This document shows positions 7,603 through 17,200 of a stretch of DNA of 18,540 bases, in pieces. The translations under genes and the position numbers were made by a program. The notes under the pieces were generated by a model, which was not told the origin of the DNA, searched no databases, and saw only the letters and a list, made by a program, of their open reading frames with translations. Origin of the DNA: Prevotella sp. UBA5387 (GTDB lineage Bacteria; Bacteroidota; Bacteroidia; Bacteroidales; Bacteroidaceae). Every line of letters starts with the position of its first letter. Position 1 is the stretch's first letter. The stretch covers positions 534 through 19,073 of the forward strand of contig DHOP01000067.1 of NCBI GenBank assembly GCA_002407775.1, given 5' to 3'.

Positions 7603-8415
7603 ATGCATGAGTGGAAAAAATTTAGATTGGAGGATATTGCGAATATCTTAATTAGCAATGTCGATAAGAAATCAAAGGAAAATGAGCAAGATGTTCGCCT
7701 TTGTAATTTTGTCGATGTGTACCATAATTGGGCAATTACAAAAGATTTAGAACCATCATTGATGGAAGCAACGGCTAATGATAATCAAATTAACAAATTC
7801 TCTATCAAGAAAGGACAAGTAGCTTTCACAAAGGATAGTGAAACACGCGATGATATTGGTATCCCAACATACATAGCAGATGACTTTCAAAACGTGCTTC
7901 TTGGTTATCATTGTGCTTTGGTAGCTCCTGACTCAGATAAGCTAAACGGTAAATACCTAAACGCTTTCTTACATTCAAATTATATCCAAAAGTATTTTGA
8001 ATTGAATGCTACAGGAAGTGGTATGCGATATACATTGTCACAACAAACCTTAAATGATATTCCGGTACTTCTTCCTTCTCTTGAATATCAGGAGAAAGTT
8101 GGAGAAATATTTTCATCAATCGACAAGAAGATTTCTCTGAATCGAGCTATCAATCGCAATTTGGAGGCGATGGCAAAGCAACTCTATGACTATTGGTTTG
8201 TTCAGTTCGACTTTCCAGATGCCAATGGCAAGCCCTACAAGTCAAGCGGTGGCAAAATGGTGTGGAATGAAAAGCTAAAAAGAGAAATTCCGGAAGGATG
8301 GAACGCTTCAAAGGCATACCACAACTCATACAATAATTATTACTCATTGTCCTTATCTTTTCAAACGTTTAATAATTTGTTTCTCCTTCCCTCGTCTCAA
8401 TGCCATGTTTGCTAA
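7603..8415 (+). CDS. hsdS: Half-length Type I specificity subunit (HsdS), 3' part lost
   Basis: The 270-aa product is HsdS-like only to about residue 236. It contains one target-recognition domain (about 1-160, ending with GSGMRYTLSQQTLNDIPVLLP) and the central conserved helical repeat (YQEKVGEIFSSIDKKISLNR to LYDYWFVQFDFP). It then reaches IPEGW (229-233), where a second recognition domain would begin. From about codon 237 the sequence is unrelated and, on the other strand, reads as the start of a zinc-ribbon gene. A normal HsdS is about 400-450 aa with two recognition domains. The remaining half may be non-functional, or may dimerise to give a palindromic target, as shown for truncated type IC subunits such as those of EcoDXXI and NgoAV. 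The last about 34 residues are probably meaningless read-through. Confidence 0.88.
   Translation: MHEWKKFRLEDIANILISNVDKKSKENEQDVRLCNFVDVYHNWAITKDLEPSLMEATANDNQINKFSIKKGQVAFTKDSETRDDIGIPTYIADDFQNVLLGYHCALVAPDSDKLNGKYLNAFLHSNYIQKYFELNATGSGMRYTLSQQTLNDIPVLLPSLEYQEKVGEIFSSIDKKISLNRAINRNLEAMAKQLYDYWFVQFDFPDANGKPYKSSGGKMVWNEKLKREIPEGWNASKAYHNSYNNYYSLSLSFQTFNNLFLLPSSQCHVC
8306..8347 (-). pseudogene. 5' stub of a zinc-ribbon protein gene
   Basis: Reading the minus strand from the ATG at 8347 gives MSNNYCMSCGMPLK, with a CxxCGMPL knuckle. This is the characteristic start of small putative zinc-ribbon (Zn_ribbon_2) proteins, whose next residues should include further metal-binding cysteines. Here, after codon 13 or 14, the frame runs into antisense hsdS sequence and continues as nonsense to 8150. 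An A/G-rich stretch, AAGATAAGGACA, precedes the ATG. The bases from 8348 to about 8481 are probably the old upstream region of this gene; I see no intact gene there. Only the first about 42 bases of coding sequence survive, so no product is expected. It marks one recombination joint at about 8306-8312. Confidence 0.6.
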
Positions 8416-8481
8416 TAATATCCTTTTATTCAGGATAGAATGATATGGCCATTGCAAACCATAACATCATCATCCTTTTAG

Positions 8482-9012
8482 TTAATCCCGTTTATTCCAT
8501 TTGCAATAATCAGAGAAAGTGTCTGTCAACGCCATCATCAACCGCGAGTCACGCACCATCATCTTATATCGTTGATCAGTGCAATGATAATCACCCTCAT
8601 GATTACGGCAATAAGTGCCACGCATTGGATTATTATTGATATAGACAGGACGTAAGTTATATTCTGCACGAGGCACATGAATAGCTATCACGTCCCTGTC
8701 ATCAACCTTTATAGTCTGCACATCCTCATCATGAAGGAGATTGATGTTTACTTTCTCTCTACTATTAATAGTATTCCATAGGTCTTTGCGAATCTTATCT
8801 GCATCATTCACACCTGTTATGGTGAAACGCTTTGCCATATCTTTCTCTTTAGTGTCTTCATACACGCCAAGAAGGATTGTTCCACCATAAGTGTTGGCAA
8901 AAGCTGAATATGTATCCCACATAGAGTTTGGTAAACTACTTTGGGCTTTCTTGCATTCCAAAGTTACACGCTCACCTGCTGCTAATAAATTATATATATC
9001 TTGTTCGGTCAT
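8482..9012 (-). CDS. AlbA_2 (Schlafen AAA_4-type) protein, apparently C-terminally truncated
   Basis: A 176-aa product starting TEQDIYNLLAAGERVTLECKK, a clear start of the AlbA_2 putative DNA/RNA-binding family. It continues with ANTYGGTILLGVYED, the central DDRDVIAIHVPRAEYNLRPVYI and MRGTYCRNHEGDYHCTD. Full-length relatives are generally about 400-550 aa and continue with an ATPase-like and winged-helix region. Here the recognisable homology ends near RDS (codons at 8545-8553) and a short tail leads to a stop. It is the last gene of the minus-strand operon, starting 9 bp after the preceding gene. The loss falls next to the truncated hsdS, so one event may explain both. A naturally short protein containing only this domain is the alternative. 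Confidence 0.7.
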   Translation of the reverse strand: MTEQDIYNLLAAGERVTLECKKAQSSLPNSMWDTYSAFANTYGGTILLGVYEDTKEKDMAKRFTITGVNDADKIRKDLWNTINSREKVNINLLHDEDVQTIKVDDRDVIAIHVPRAEYNLRPVYINNNPMRGTYCRNHEGDYHCTDQRYKMMVRDSRLMMALTDTFSDYCKWNKRD

Positions 9013-9021
9013 ATTGCAAAA

Positions 9022-9690
9022 TTACACATTATCATTCAATGTTACCTTTATACCTAAATGAAGAGCTTCTGAAACCTTTTCTATAAACTCCTTCTTCATT
9101 GGATTGTTGCTATGAGTGATTAACAGCCAACCATCGCCTAAGTCTTTTTGGCTTCTTCCATATTTTTCATCCCTGCGATTGGAAATAACCGGGACCTTAC
9201 AGAATTTCAAGTTCTTTTCTTCAACTACCCTACGAACTTCAGCTACACCAATCTTTTTAACAACTTTATAAAGCGTATCTACAGCTTTCTTTTCTGCTAT
9301 AATAGTTCCATCAGGGAAGAATACAGTCATATCTCTAGCCGGACCACGCAGTATTTTATCATCATTTTCATTATGATTATCTCGTTGATGATGTGTAACC
9401 TCAGGATCAACTACAATTTCTTTTGCATCAGGCATATCAGCTGTAAAATTGCGTTTACGGCTTAAGTGAACGCTTATTGGTTGTCCTGGAATATAGTCAA
9501 CGACTAATACTAGCTCACGCTGAACTGGCTGTAATGCCGGTTCTATGTTTTTGGTCAGAATAGGAAGAATCTCTTTTTTTATAAGTTCTTCCTCAAGCTC
9601 ATTCACTTCTTTCACAAGGTCTTCATTAATGGTAAGTCCCAGTTCTTTGAGATTTGCCATTGTATCGTAAAGTTTATCTAATCTGCTCAT
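9022..9690 (-). CDS. Hypothetical protein, 223 aa, defence-operon member
   Basis: I do not recognise a characterised family with certainty. I chose the ATG at 9690 (MSRLDKLYDTMANLKELG) over an upstream ATG at 9711, because 9711 would overlap the end of the preceding gene by 8 bp and the internal start gives the more family-like sequence. Residues 1-40 form a charged helix (VKEVNELEEELIKKEILP). The middle has a beta-rich segment, ELVLVVDYIPGQPISVHLSR. The C-terminal half contains VFFPDGTIIAEKKAVDTLYK and ends GDGWLLITHSNNPMKKEFIE, which looks like a compact alpha/beta domain. No signal peptide or membrane segment is seen. It lies 13 bp after the 493-aa gene and 9 bp before the AlbA_2 gene, so it is probably co-expressed with them. 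Confidence 0.8.
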   Translation of the reverse strand: MSRLDKLYDTMANLKELGLTINEDLVKEVNELEEELIKKEILPILTKNIEPALQPVQRELVLVVDYIPGQPISVHLSRKRNFTADMPDAKEIVVDPEVTHHQRDNHNENDDKILRGPARDMTVFFPDGTIIAEKKAVDTLYKVVKKIGVAEVRRVVEEKNLKFCKVPVISNRRDEKYGRSQKDLGDGWLLITHSNNPMKKEFIEKVSEALHLGIKVTLNDNV

Positions 9691-9703
9691 TATACAAGTG
9701 TGC

Positions 9704-11185
9704 TTATTCAAATATACTCATTATTTTACTCTCTCCATCTTCAATGGTATTTAGCAATTCTGTCTTTTTATCCTCTGGCATATTCGACTCTAAAATTTTA
9801 GATTTAATAAGATTAAACGGATGCTGTAACTTTTTTCTATTGATATTATTTTCTTCTTCAACTGCAATCTGCATACTTTTAATATTTAACTTAATAATAC
9901 GTGATAATAACTTTAGAAAATCAAGAGATTTATTTAACTCCTTATATGAATTAAGCTTTAATATTTCATTAAATAAGTCGGGAAGATTATTTTTCTTATG
10001 CTCTCGCAAATGAATGTATTTATGACGTATTTCTTCCATTTGCTTATTTTCTTTATATGCATCAAGCAAAAAGTTTACTGTTGTTATTTCCTCTTTAATT
10101 GCTTCGTCTTCAATTAAAATAAGAGGAGCGTAAATGAATTGTTCCCATAACGACTTATCTCCATTAGGTTGTTGTTTATATATCTTTTTCCATCCCTCAT
10201 AGATAATGACGTTGATTCTTATTAAAATCCATCGTTTCTCTATATAGGTTTCCGATTGCAAATATCCTCTGATTGTAGTTCCTAAATCTATATATATATA
10301 ATGCAGTAATATGGCAGTTTTAGTATAGTCTCGTATAGCTATTATTCGTTCTAAGCCAGAATTACCCAATGTTTTTTTAATGTTATCAGGCAGTTTCTCA
10401 ACTATAGAATAGGTATGCATATTCTTATCTAAACAGTATGCAAAATGTTGCAATGAATCACCTAACAAAGGATATAGTTTCTCTCTCAAATTATCAGACA
10501 AAGTTTTGTCAAATAAGGAATCTGATAAAGTTGAAATGTTCTCCACTTGAACTTGTTTTACTATTACTGATGAATAAAAACTTAGTATATTATGTAATGG
10601 TTGTACTATTGCCATGAAATCGCATAAACGTTGTGCTTCATTTCCCTCGCTTATATTCACAAGATAATCATACAACTTACATAAATCAAAATCATAGTGA
10701 ACAGTAATATCTCGGTTTCCTTTATCTTTATCATAATATAACTTCTTGTATCGAGATATATTTTCGTTCACTTTGGTTATGTCGCTATTTATAGAAACAA
10801 TATTTAGTGCCGATATATGTTCTGAAACACTATTCCATAGGCTTTCATTTTTCTTATTTAAGTTAAGATATGATTTAAAGAATTCTGATGTAATATAAAC
10901 AATATACTTTAGGTTAACCCTTTTTTCAATTGTAATATTAGAATAAAAATCTGCACGAAAAGAACATGCGACCTCAATTATTGTATATAATACAGAAGAA
11001 TGCATTTCTAATACATTCTTGTAGTCATAATAATTATTGTTTTCTACACCATCTGATTGATGAATTTCTTCAAGTTTAGAAAGCCCATTAATACAGTTTA
11101 TCAATTTAGGGAAACAATCATTTATAACACATCCCATATTAGTCGCTAACTGTTTTATAGTATTATCTGATGCAGGTTTACTCAT
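9704..11185 (-). CDS. Hypothetical 493-aa helical protein with HEPN-like R-x4-H motif
   Basis: This matches no characterised family that I recognise. The protein is rich in Lys, Asn, Ile and Leu, looks almost entirely helical, and has no signal peptide or membrane segment. Near the C-terminus, IRHKYIHLREH contains R387-x4-H392, the arrangement of catalytic residues in HEPN ribonucleases, and is followed by long helices to about residue 445. This suggests, but does not prove, a HEPN RNase that could act as an effector. The ATG at 11185 overlaps the methyltransferase stop by 8 bp, implying translational coupling. It is the most AT-rich gene in the window, which points to separate acquisition. 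Alternative: a helical scaffold or specificity partner of the methyltransferase with a chance motif. Confidence 0.82.
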   Translation of the reverse strand: MSKPASDNTIKQLATNMGCVINDCFPKLINCINGLSKLEEIHQSDGVENNNYYDYKNVLEMHSSVLYTIIEVACSFRADFYSNITIEKRVNLKYIVYITSEFFKSYLNLNKKNESLWNSVSEHISALNIVSINSDITKVNENISRYKKLYYDKDKGNRDITVHYDFDLCKLYDYLVNISEGNEAQRLCDFMAIVQPLHNILSFYSSVIVKQVQVENISTLSDSLFDKTLSDNLREKLYPLLGDSLQHFAYCLDKNMHTYSIVEKLPDNIKKTLGNSGLERIIAIRDYTKTAILLHYIYIDLGTTIRGYLQSETYIEKRWILIRINVIIYEGWKKIYKQQPNGDKSLWEQFIYAPLILIEDEAIKEEITTVNFLLDAYKENKQMEEIRHKYIHLREHKKNNLPDLFNEILKLNSYKELNKSLDFLKLLSRIIKLNIKSMQIAVEEENNINRKKLQHPFNLIKSKILESNMPEDKKTELLNTIEDGESKIMSIFE

Positions 11186-14100
11186 ATTCTTCTTTTGTTA
11201 TTTGCGTTTTTGGATCTACAATCTTCACTTCTTCAAAGGTTAGACCATAGAGATGATAGACTAGATTATCGATTTCTTGCTCAATAGAAGTCGTATCACA
11301 TAAACTATTGCTTTTCTTCAGCTCGTATACATGTTTGGACAAATTGTCTATACGTTTTTTTATGGCCATGTCCGATAATATAATTGGGAATTTCGCAATT
11401 TCTTTGCTTGTAACATTCGTATTTGTGCTGGTCTGCTTGAAATAGAAGTTGATGAGCTTTGAGTTTATGATTCCTAATAAGTAGTATATACTTTCATCAT
11501 TTTTATTCGTTGAAATGTAGTTCGTTGAATTAGCACAGAATACTTCTGGAGCTATCATTGAGGCAATTATTCGTACTTTTGAATCGACACCTGTTATACG
11601 TTGCATTACAATACGCTCTTTCCGAAAATCATTTTTTCTTGATTCAGTTAGCTTTACCTCATTTGGATTCAAAAACAACACCTTTCCTTGCGATGGAGTA
11701 TCTGTTATATGATTCCGAAGAACTTGAGCTCCAGTTATAACTCGCTTTTTTCCTAGTGAATCATCTGAAAATAGAGCTTTGTATTTGGTCATATCTATTT
11801 CACCAGCTTGAGCAACGATAGACATTTCCGACTGTTGTTTCATGCTAACTAAAATGGACCAATTTACATTGTTACAAATAGGTATTATTAACTCATCAGG
11901 ATAAATCGATCTAATTTCTTCTTTATCGATATGGAAAACCTGACATTGACTCATATATTTGTCTTTCCATATTCGTACGTTGAATCGAGATGTATCTCTA
12001 TCAGCCTTCTCTAGCATCAAAATACATACGCTCATTTTTGCAGATTCGAACACACGAAGTTTGACATTATCTCTTTCTGGGAATGAATCAACAGACAGAA
12101 TTTTACAGCTGTCAAAAATCAGCTTTCGATTCTGATATGCACTTTCCTCTGCTAAAATTGAATTTTGCGTTATCAAACTGCAAATTCCATGATCTTTTAT
12201 GATATGCAAACCTAGTGGATAGAAAAATTGAAACATGTTCACACGTCCACCTTTAGCGAATTTGTAAAAAGCAGATTTTTTATAAGCCGTTTGTACTCCT
12301 TCCGATAAATCGCGTAATTCATTATACGGCGGATTCCCGATAACAATATCAAAGCCTCCCTCCTTGAATACATCATGGAAATAGGTGTGCCAAAGAAAGA
12401 AATCAGTGTTTGGAAGCTCAATAGCATCCTGAATACCAGACGCATAAATACACTGCTTCACGGTGAAGTCAATCTGATTGCGAAGTTTTCTCTTTTCTTC
12501 GTTATCTGTAGCTCGAAAATAACTCTTCAAGTGCTTTCCAAGTTCTTCTGCTCTTGCAGACACAAATATATCATCACAATGCAATAGGTTAGCCAAATCA
12601 AGACCTTTGTAACTTTCTACCAATGAGTTACCTTGCATGATTTTATAGTCAAGGTTTGGCAGCGGTTCTGGCTGAACAGAATCCACAACCAATGCCAACC
12701 AAAAACGAAGGCGAGCAATATCGACAGCACCTTGCTCAATATCCACACCGTAGATATTGTTCTGAATAATTTCACGCTTGATTTGACCGCTTGTTTCCTC
12801 GTCGGTCTCCTCTATATTCTCATGCAGCACACTACGGCAAGCAAAGATTTCGTTCACCAAGCCCATAGGGAATGCGCCCGAACCAATGGCAGGGTCGCAC
12901 ACCTTCACGTTGCGCAAATGCTTATTAAGGCGTTCACAGGTTTTTACATCTTCCTGAAGTTTGGCCGTCAGCTGGTGGTTATTGACCAACGTCTTGATAG
13001 AGTCGGTATGTTTCACGCCATTATTCGAGCAAAGATAAGAAATCAAGCTCTCCTTGCACATATAGCGCACAATCTCTTTGGGCGTATAGAATGCGCCCTT
13101 ATCCTTATTGTCCTCCAAAAGGTTCTCGAAAATCTTACCCAACATTTCGGGGTCAACGCCGATTTCAGCATCATTAGGGTCGTTCTCGTCGATGGTGAAG
13201 TTGTACTGCAAGAAGAGATTCAGCAGGTCGTGAAAATACTTCTTAGGGAACTTAGATTGCGCCTTATCCACTTCTTTCTGCTCAAAGAGCTCACCATTCA
13301 GATAGGGCACCTTGACAGTGCCGATACCATTGACATTGGTGTCGAATACATCATCAGGGCGAAGCACATTGAGGCAATTGAAGAACAAGGGTTCCAACAC
13401 TTGATCCAAGAAGTCCTCTTTCTGCGCTTCGGTAGCATAGTCGTAAAGATGCTGCATGAAGTAAGGGTCGCCACCAGTCCAATCGTTTCTATCGGTGGGC
13501 ACACCCATCCAGCCTTTCTTTTGAAGGAACTGTAGGAATACAATGCGCCCCATTAGATTCTTTACATAGTCACGTATATGCTTTTGCGTCTCTTCTCGAC
13601 TATTCCATTCTGCAAATTCAGGACCGAAGTAATCCTCATTATCTGCATTCTGGTAGATGAAATCACAGAAACGTTCATAATGATCCTTGTATAGTTTGAA
13701 GAACTCTTCAGTAAGTGCTTCTACAGAGAATGCTTTTTTCAATACCTCGAATGACACACCTTCTGAGCGAATTAAGGCAAAACGTTCAATAGCTGTACGA
13801 TACAGATTATCCTTTTCGCCAAATACAAATGTGAAGCGTTTGGCAGCTGTAACTTCGCCTTTAATATCACTAATCAATGACAAACGCCACTGATTGCCAT
13901 CAGAGAACACAGCTAGTGCTGCATCAAACTGGCCCCAGTTGGGATTGATAAATGTCTTAACAAGATTACGCAATCCAACTTTCTTACGAGCTACATTGCT
14001 GTTGCCAATTTCATAATAGAACAGACCTATGCGATAGTTGTCGTTCGTGTTGAGCGCACCTATGTAGTAACCTTTGTCGCAGTTAGCTGGATCAGAAATA

Positions 14101-14219
14101 GATTCCGCTTTTGTACGAAGTTCATCTGCTTTAAAGAAATCTTTAAGCATATCAAACCACGTTGTATAATTAAACTTTGCCTGAAACAAAGATTTGAAAT
14201 CATCTTTTGTGTAATTCAT
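11178..14219 (-). CDS. Eco57I-like N6-adenine DNA methyltransferase (large, restriction-like)
   Basis: A 1013-aa protein. The N-terminal about 150 residues (NDNYRIGLFYYEIG, ARKKVGLRNLV) resemble the region that holds a degenerate or active nuclease in Eco57I-like fused enzymes; I do not see a clean D-ExK triad. A helical linker leads to GAFYTP (375-380), SAM motif I DPAIGSG (442-448), GVDIEQGAVDIARLRFWLAL (491-510) and the catalytic NPPY (629-632), which marks adenine-N6 methylation. The C-terminal about 300 residues should recognise the target sequence. It starts 6 bp after the helicase stop and overlaps the next gene by 8 bp. Together with that helicase it resembles a methylase plus motor pair of BREX, DISARM or restriction-like systems, where methylation marks self DNA. 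The frame is intact. Confidence 0.92.
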   Translation of the reverse strand: MNYTKDDFKSLFQAKFNYTTWFDMLKDFFKADELRTKAESISDPANCDKGYYIGALNTNDNYRIGLFYYEIGNSNVARKKVGLRNLVKTFINPNWGQFDAALAVFSDGNQWRLSLISDIKGEVTAAKRFTFVFGEKDNLYRTAIERFALIRSEGVSFEVLKKAFSVEALTEEFFKLYKDHYERFCDFIYQNADNEDYFGPEFAEWNSREETQKHIRDYVKNLMGRIVFLQFLQKKGWMGVPTDRNDWTGGDPYFMQHLYDYATEAQKEDFLDQVLEPLFFNCLNVLRPDDVFDTNVNGIGTVKVPYLNGELFEQKEVDKAQSKFPKKYFHDLLNLFLQYNFTIDENDPNDAEIGVDPEMLGKIFENLLEDNKDKGAFYTPKEIVRYMCKESLISYLCSNNGVKHTDSIKTLVNNHQLTAKLQEDVKTCERLNKHLRNVKVCDPAIGSGAFPMGLVNEIFACRSVLHENIEETDEETSGQIKREIIQNNIYGVDIEQGAVDIARLRFWLALVVDSVQPEPLPNLDYKIMQGNSLVESYKGLDLANLLHCDDIFVSARAEELGKHLKSYFRATDNEEKRKLRNQIDFTVKQCIYASGIQDAIELPNTDFFLWHTYFHDVFKEGGFDIVIGNPPYNELRDLSEGVQTAYKKSAFYKFAKGGRVNMFQFFYPLGLHIIKDHGICSLITQNSILAEESAYQNRKLIFDSCKILSVDSFPERDNVKLRVFESAKMSVCILMLEKADRDTSRFNVRIWKDKYMSQCQVFHIDKEEIRSIYPDELIIPICNNVNWSILVSMKQQSEMSIVAQAGEIDMTKYKALFSDDSLGKKRVITGAQVLRNHITDTPSQGKVLFLNPNEVKLTESRKNDFRKERIVMQRITGVDSKVRIIASMIAPEVFCANSTNYISTNKNDESIYYLLGIINSKLINFYFKQTSTNTNVTSKEIAKFPIILSDMAIKKRIDNLSKHVYELKKSNSLCDTTSIEQEIDNLVYHLYGLTFEEVKIVDPKTQITKEEYE

Positions 14220-14225
14220 ATTCTA

Positions 14226-17200
14226 TCAAATAAAAGATTCAGAAATAATGATTTGTGGGTCTCCGACAGTTACTCTGTCACCATCTTTAACCTTATTTTG
14301 TGTATTATACTCTGCTACAAGGGCATCGAGTTTATTAGATAGCAAGAACTCATCTTGCTTCATTCGCACTCGGTCATTCTTGTATTCACGAGATAGTTCT
14401 CGTATATAACGTGGCAATTTCTGATAAACCCCAGCAGTAATGAACGACATAAGCGCATCACAGCTTTTCTTTAACTGCGAGTCTTGGGTGATTTGCTTTA
14501 TGGTACGAAGAAACTTATTTGCCTCAAGAGACACTTTGTCTAAATCATTACGAACGACGGTATTGGTATCAGCATCTTCCACAAAATCACGAACATACTT
14601 TTCTAATGCGCTGTTTACATTCTTATAATGCTTCTCATCATTAGAGAATGGCAATGGTTTCTCTTCAGGTTTGGCACGAAGATAATCTACAGCATCTAAG
14701 AAGTCGATGATATTCACCGTATTGTTGTCTGATAGATAGAACTCCGTCTTCACATTGGACGACACAAATACGATGGTCTTGCCTGCTCGATGTTTGTTAT
14801 CACGTAGCACACGACTCTTCATTGGCAAATTCTTTATCTTGTGATAGAGTTCACGGTTAGTATTATACAAATCACGCACCTCTCTCAGCAATGCAATCTT
14901 CTTATCTACAGCGTCTTTAACCTTGCTATCAAACATTTCGAATTGCTTGACGATTTCTTCTTTTGAGTAAATCTGTGCATCTTCTCCAAATGCAGAATGA
15001 AAGCCTTGCAGTTTTACCAATGCATTCGCATACAATTTTATTTCACGATCACCCTGCTTTGAAGGGTAGAACATAAAGTTATAGATATTATCTGCCTTAG
15101 AACCAATACGATTCACACGACCAATGCGTTGCATCAGTCTTGTTGCATTCCATGGGGAGTCATAATTTATGATGACATTAGCACGATGCAGGTTAACACC
15201 TTCAGCAAGTACATCAGAGGTGATAATGATGTTGTATTTACGGCTGGCTGTATCATCATTAGCATCAAAGTTCTCTTTGATGCACTTCTTCATGCTGTCG
15301 CGATTCTTTGCTGTTACCATCAATACATCATTCAGCTTCAGTTCTTTTGTCAATCTTCCATAGAGATAAGTCAAGGTATCAACACTTTCAGAGAACAATA
15401 CCAACTTCTCCTCAGGATTAATTTTCTTATTTAAAAACTCATTAGTCAAGTGAGCCTTGAATTCATCATATTTTGGATCTTCATTCTCATTTGCCCAATC
15501 AGCATTCAATACCTTAAGAAGCTTTATGTCGTTCTCAAGCATCTCTTTAAATGAAGGATCAAAATCCTCTGCTTTGAATAAAAAATCACTTTTGTTATAA
15601 CCTTTCGAAATGGCAAACTCAATAATTTCGTCAAGCTCCATATCTTTCATCATCAAGTCTTTGACATTGAGTTCTGGAGCAATCACAATTTTATCTTCAT
15701 CGAACATCTTTATCATATCCTCAGTGATACGCAAGAGTGTAGCCAAAGACTTCTTGAAAGCATAGAAAGAACTTTCTAATCGTTTAACCATGTGTACACG
15801 ATAGATACCAGCCAGCGTTTGAGCTATATGAACGGCATTACCAAACTGACTGCGCAGCTCTGGTTTAAGGAACTCAATAGCACGATAACGAGCATACTCC
15901 AAATGTTCTGGATTTTCTTCATCGGACAATGTCGCGAGTGTTTCAAAAAACCTCTTGCTTGTTACTGCGCTCATCTTGTATTCCAATGGAACAGGAGGCA
16001 AAATACTTGGGAACGTAATACCTTGTTCTTTAATGTCGTTATTATAGTCTATATCATTGATAATATTGTTTCGAGTACGACGGACTGTAACCTTATCAAT
16101 GACTTTCTTTCTTATGTCATCGTAGAGTTTATCTACATCTTCTGTCACATTACGATTTTCACGTTCTTTCATCAACTTTTTATAATCCATGATAAATGGA
16201 GTAAAGAACGCCTTCAAGTTTGGCACTCCATCAATAGTACATGTCTGACTATTTTGGAATAATAAAAGTTGATTTAATAGATCCTCAGGACGATTATTAA
16301 GAGGAGTTGCAGAAAGCAGCATGATGCGCTTTTGAATACTTCTAAGCAATCCTGGATTTGAGCAAGGAGCCTTGCATATCTTCTGCAACTCATCATACTT
16401 GCTTGCACTATCACTGCGGAATCCATGAGCTTCATCCACAATAATAAGGTCATAATCTTCTTTGTCCTTATATTGGTCTTTACCTTCAAGTATTTTACTC
16501 AAGCTACCATTGGTTACAAATTGTGCATGCTTCCTGATGCCAAATAACTTAAATGTACCTTTCCAGTTATCTTCAAGAGCAGGAGGATAGACAACAAGGA
16601 TATTAGTATTTCTGCCGTTAGCTTCTATATAGCGCTTGGCTATCATAGTAGCAATCATGGTTTTACCAAGGCCCACAACATCAGCAAGGAAACATCCATT
16701 GTGCTCCAATAGCATCTGATAGCCTTGAATGACTGCGTCCTTTTGATACTTCAAATCCTTTACACCATCGGGTAACTGAATCGTAAAATCATCTTCAACC
16801 TGATCTCCAAACGCATCAATTAATACTTTTATGAATAGTTCGTATGGTGTAGGCTGATAACCCAAATATGTCTTTTTCTTAAATGCGTCAATGTCATTGA
16901 TAGTCAATGGTACACCTTCTTCCCAAAGGCGCATAAACTCATCGTGGCAATAGTTTACATCATCATAATCCTTCATAGATACATTCAACTCATAGCGCGG
17001 TGGTTGTGTAAGTCCAAGACCTGAATCAGAAATGTTTGAAGACCCCATAATAACCCAGCCATCACTGCTTTCATTGTGATTGGTAGGCAAACATAGATAG
17101 AATTTAGCGTGTAGGTTCTTTGATGTATGAATTCTCATTTGCAAGCGACCATCAGCAATGTCTTGAAACATGGTTAAGATACCTTCTTCTACCTCTGGTG

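Noticed and set aside
8150..8347. An intact 65-aa zinc-ribbon gene
   Set aside because: Only the first 13-14 codons fit the family. The remainder is antisense hsdS sequence, so it is a stub and not a gene.
7603..8415. An invertible hsdS shufflon
   Set aside because: There is no recombinase gene, no second hsdS or spare recognition domain, and no inverted repeat pair flanking hsdS in this window. The locus could only be part of one if pieces lie outside.
12633..13535. Plus-strand open frame of 300 aa opposite the methyltransferase gene
   Set aside because: It lies entirely antisense to the methyltransferase, whose catalytic motifs are intact. Its translation shows no family motifs and the repetitive His/Leu/Val bias of a shadow frame.
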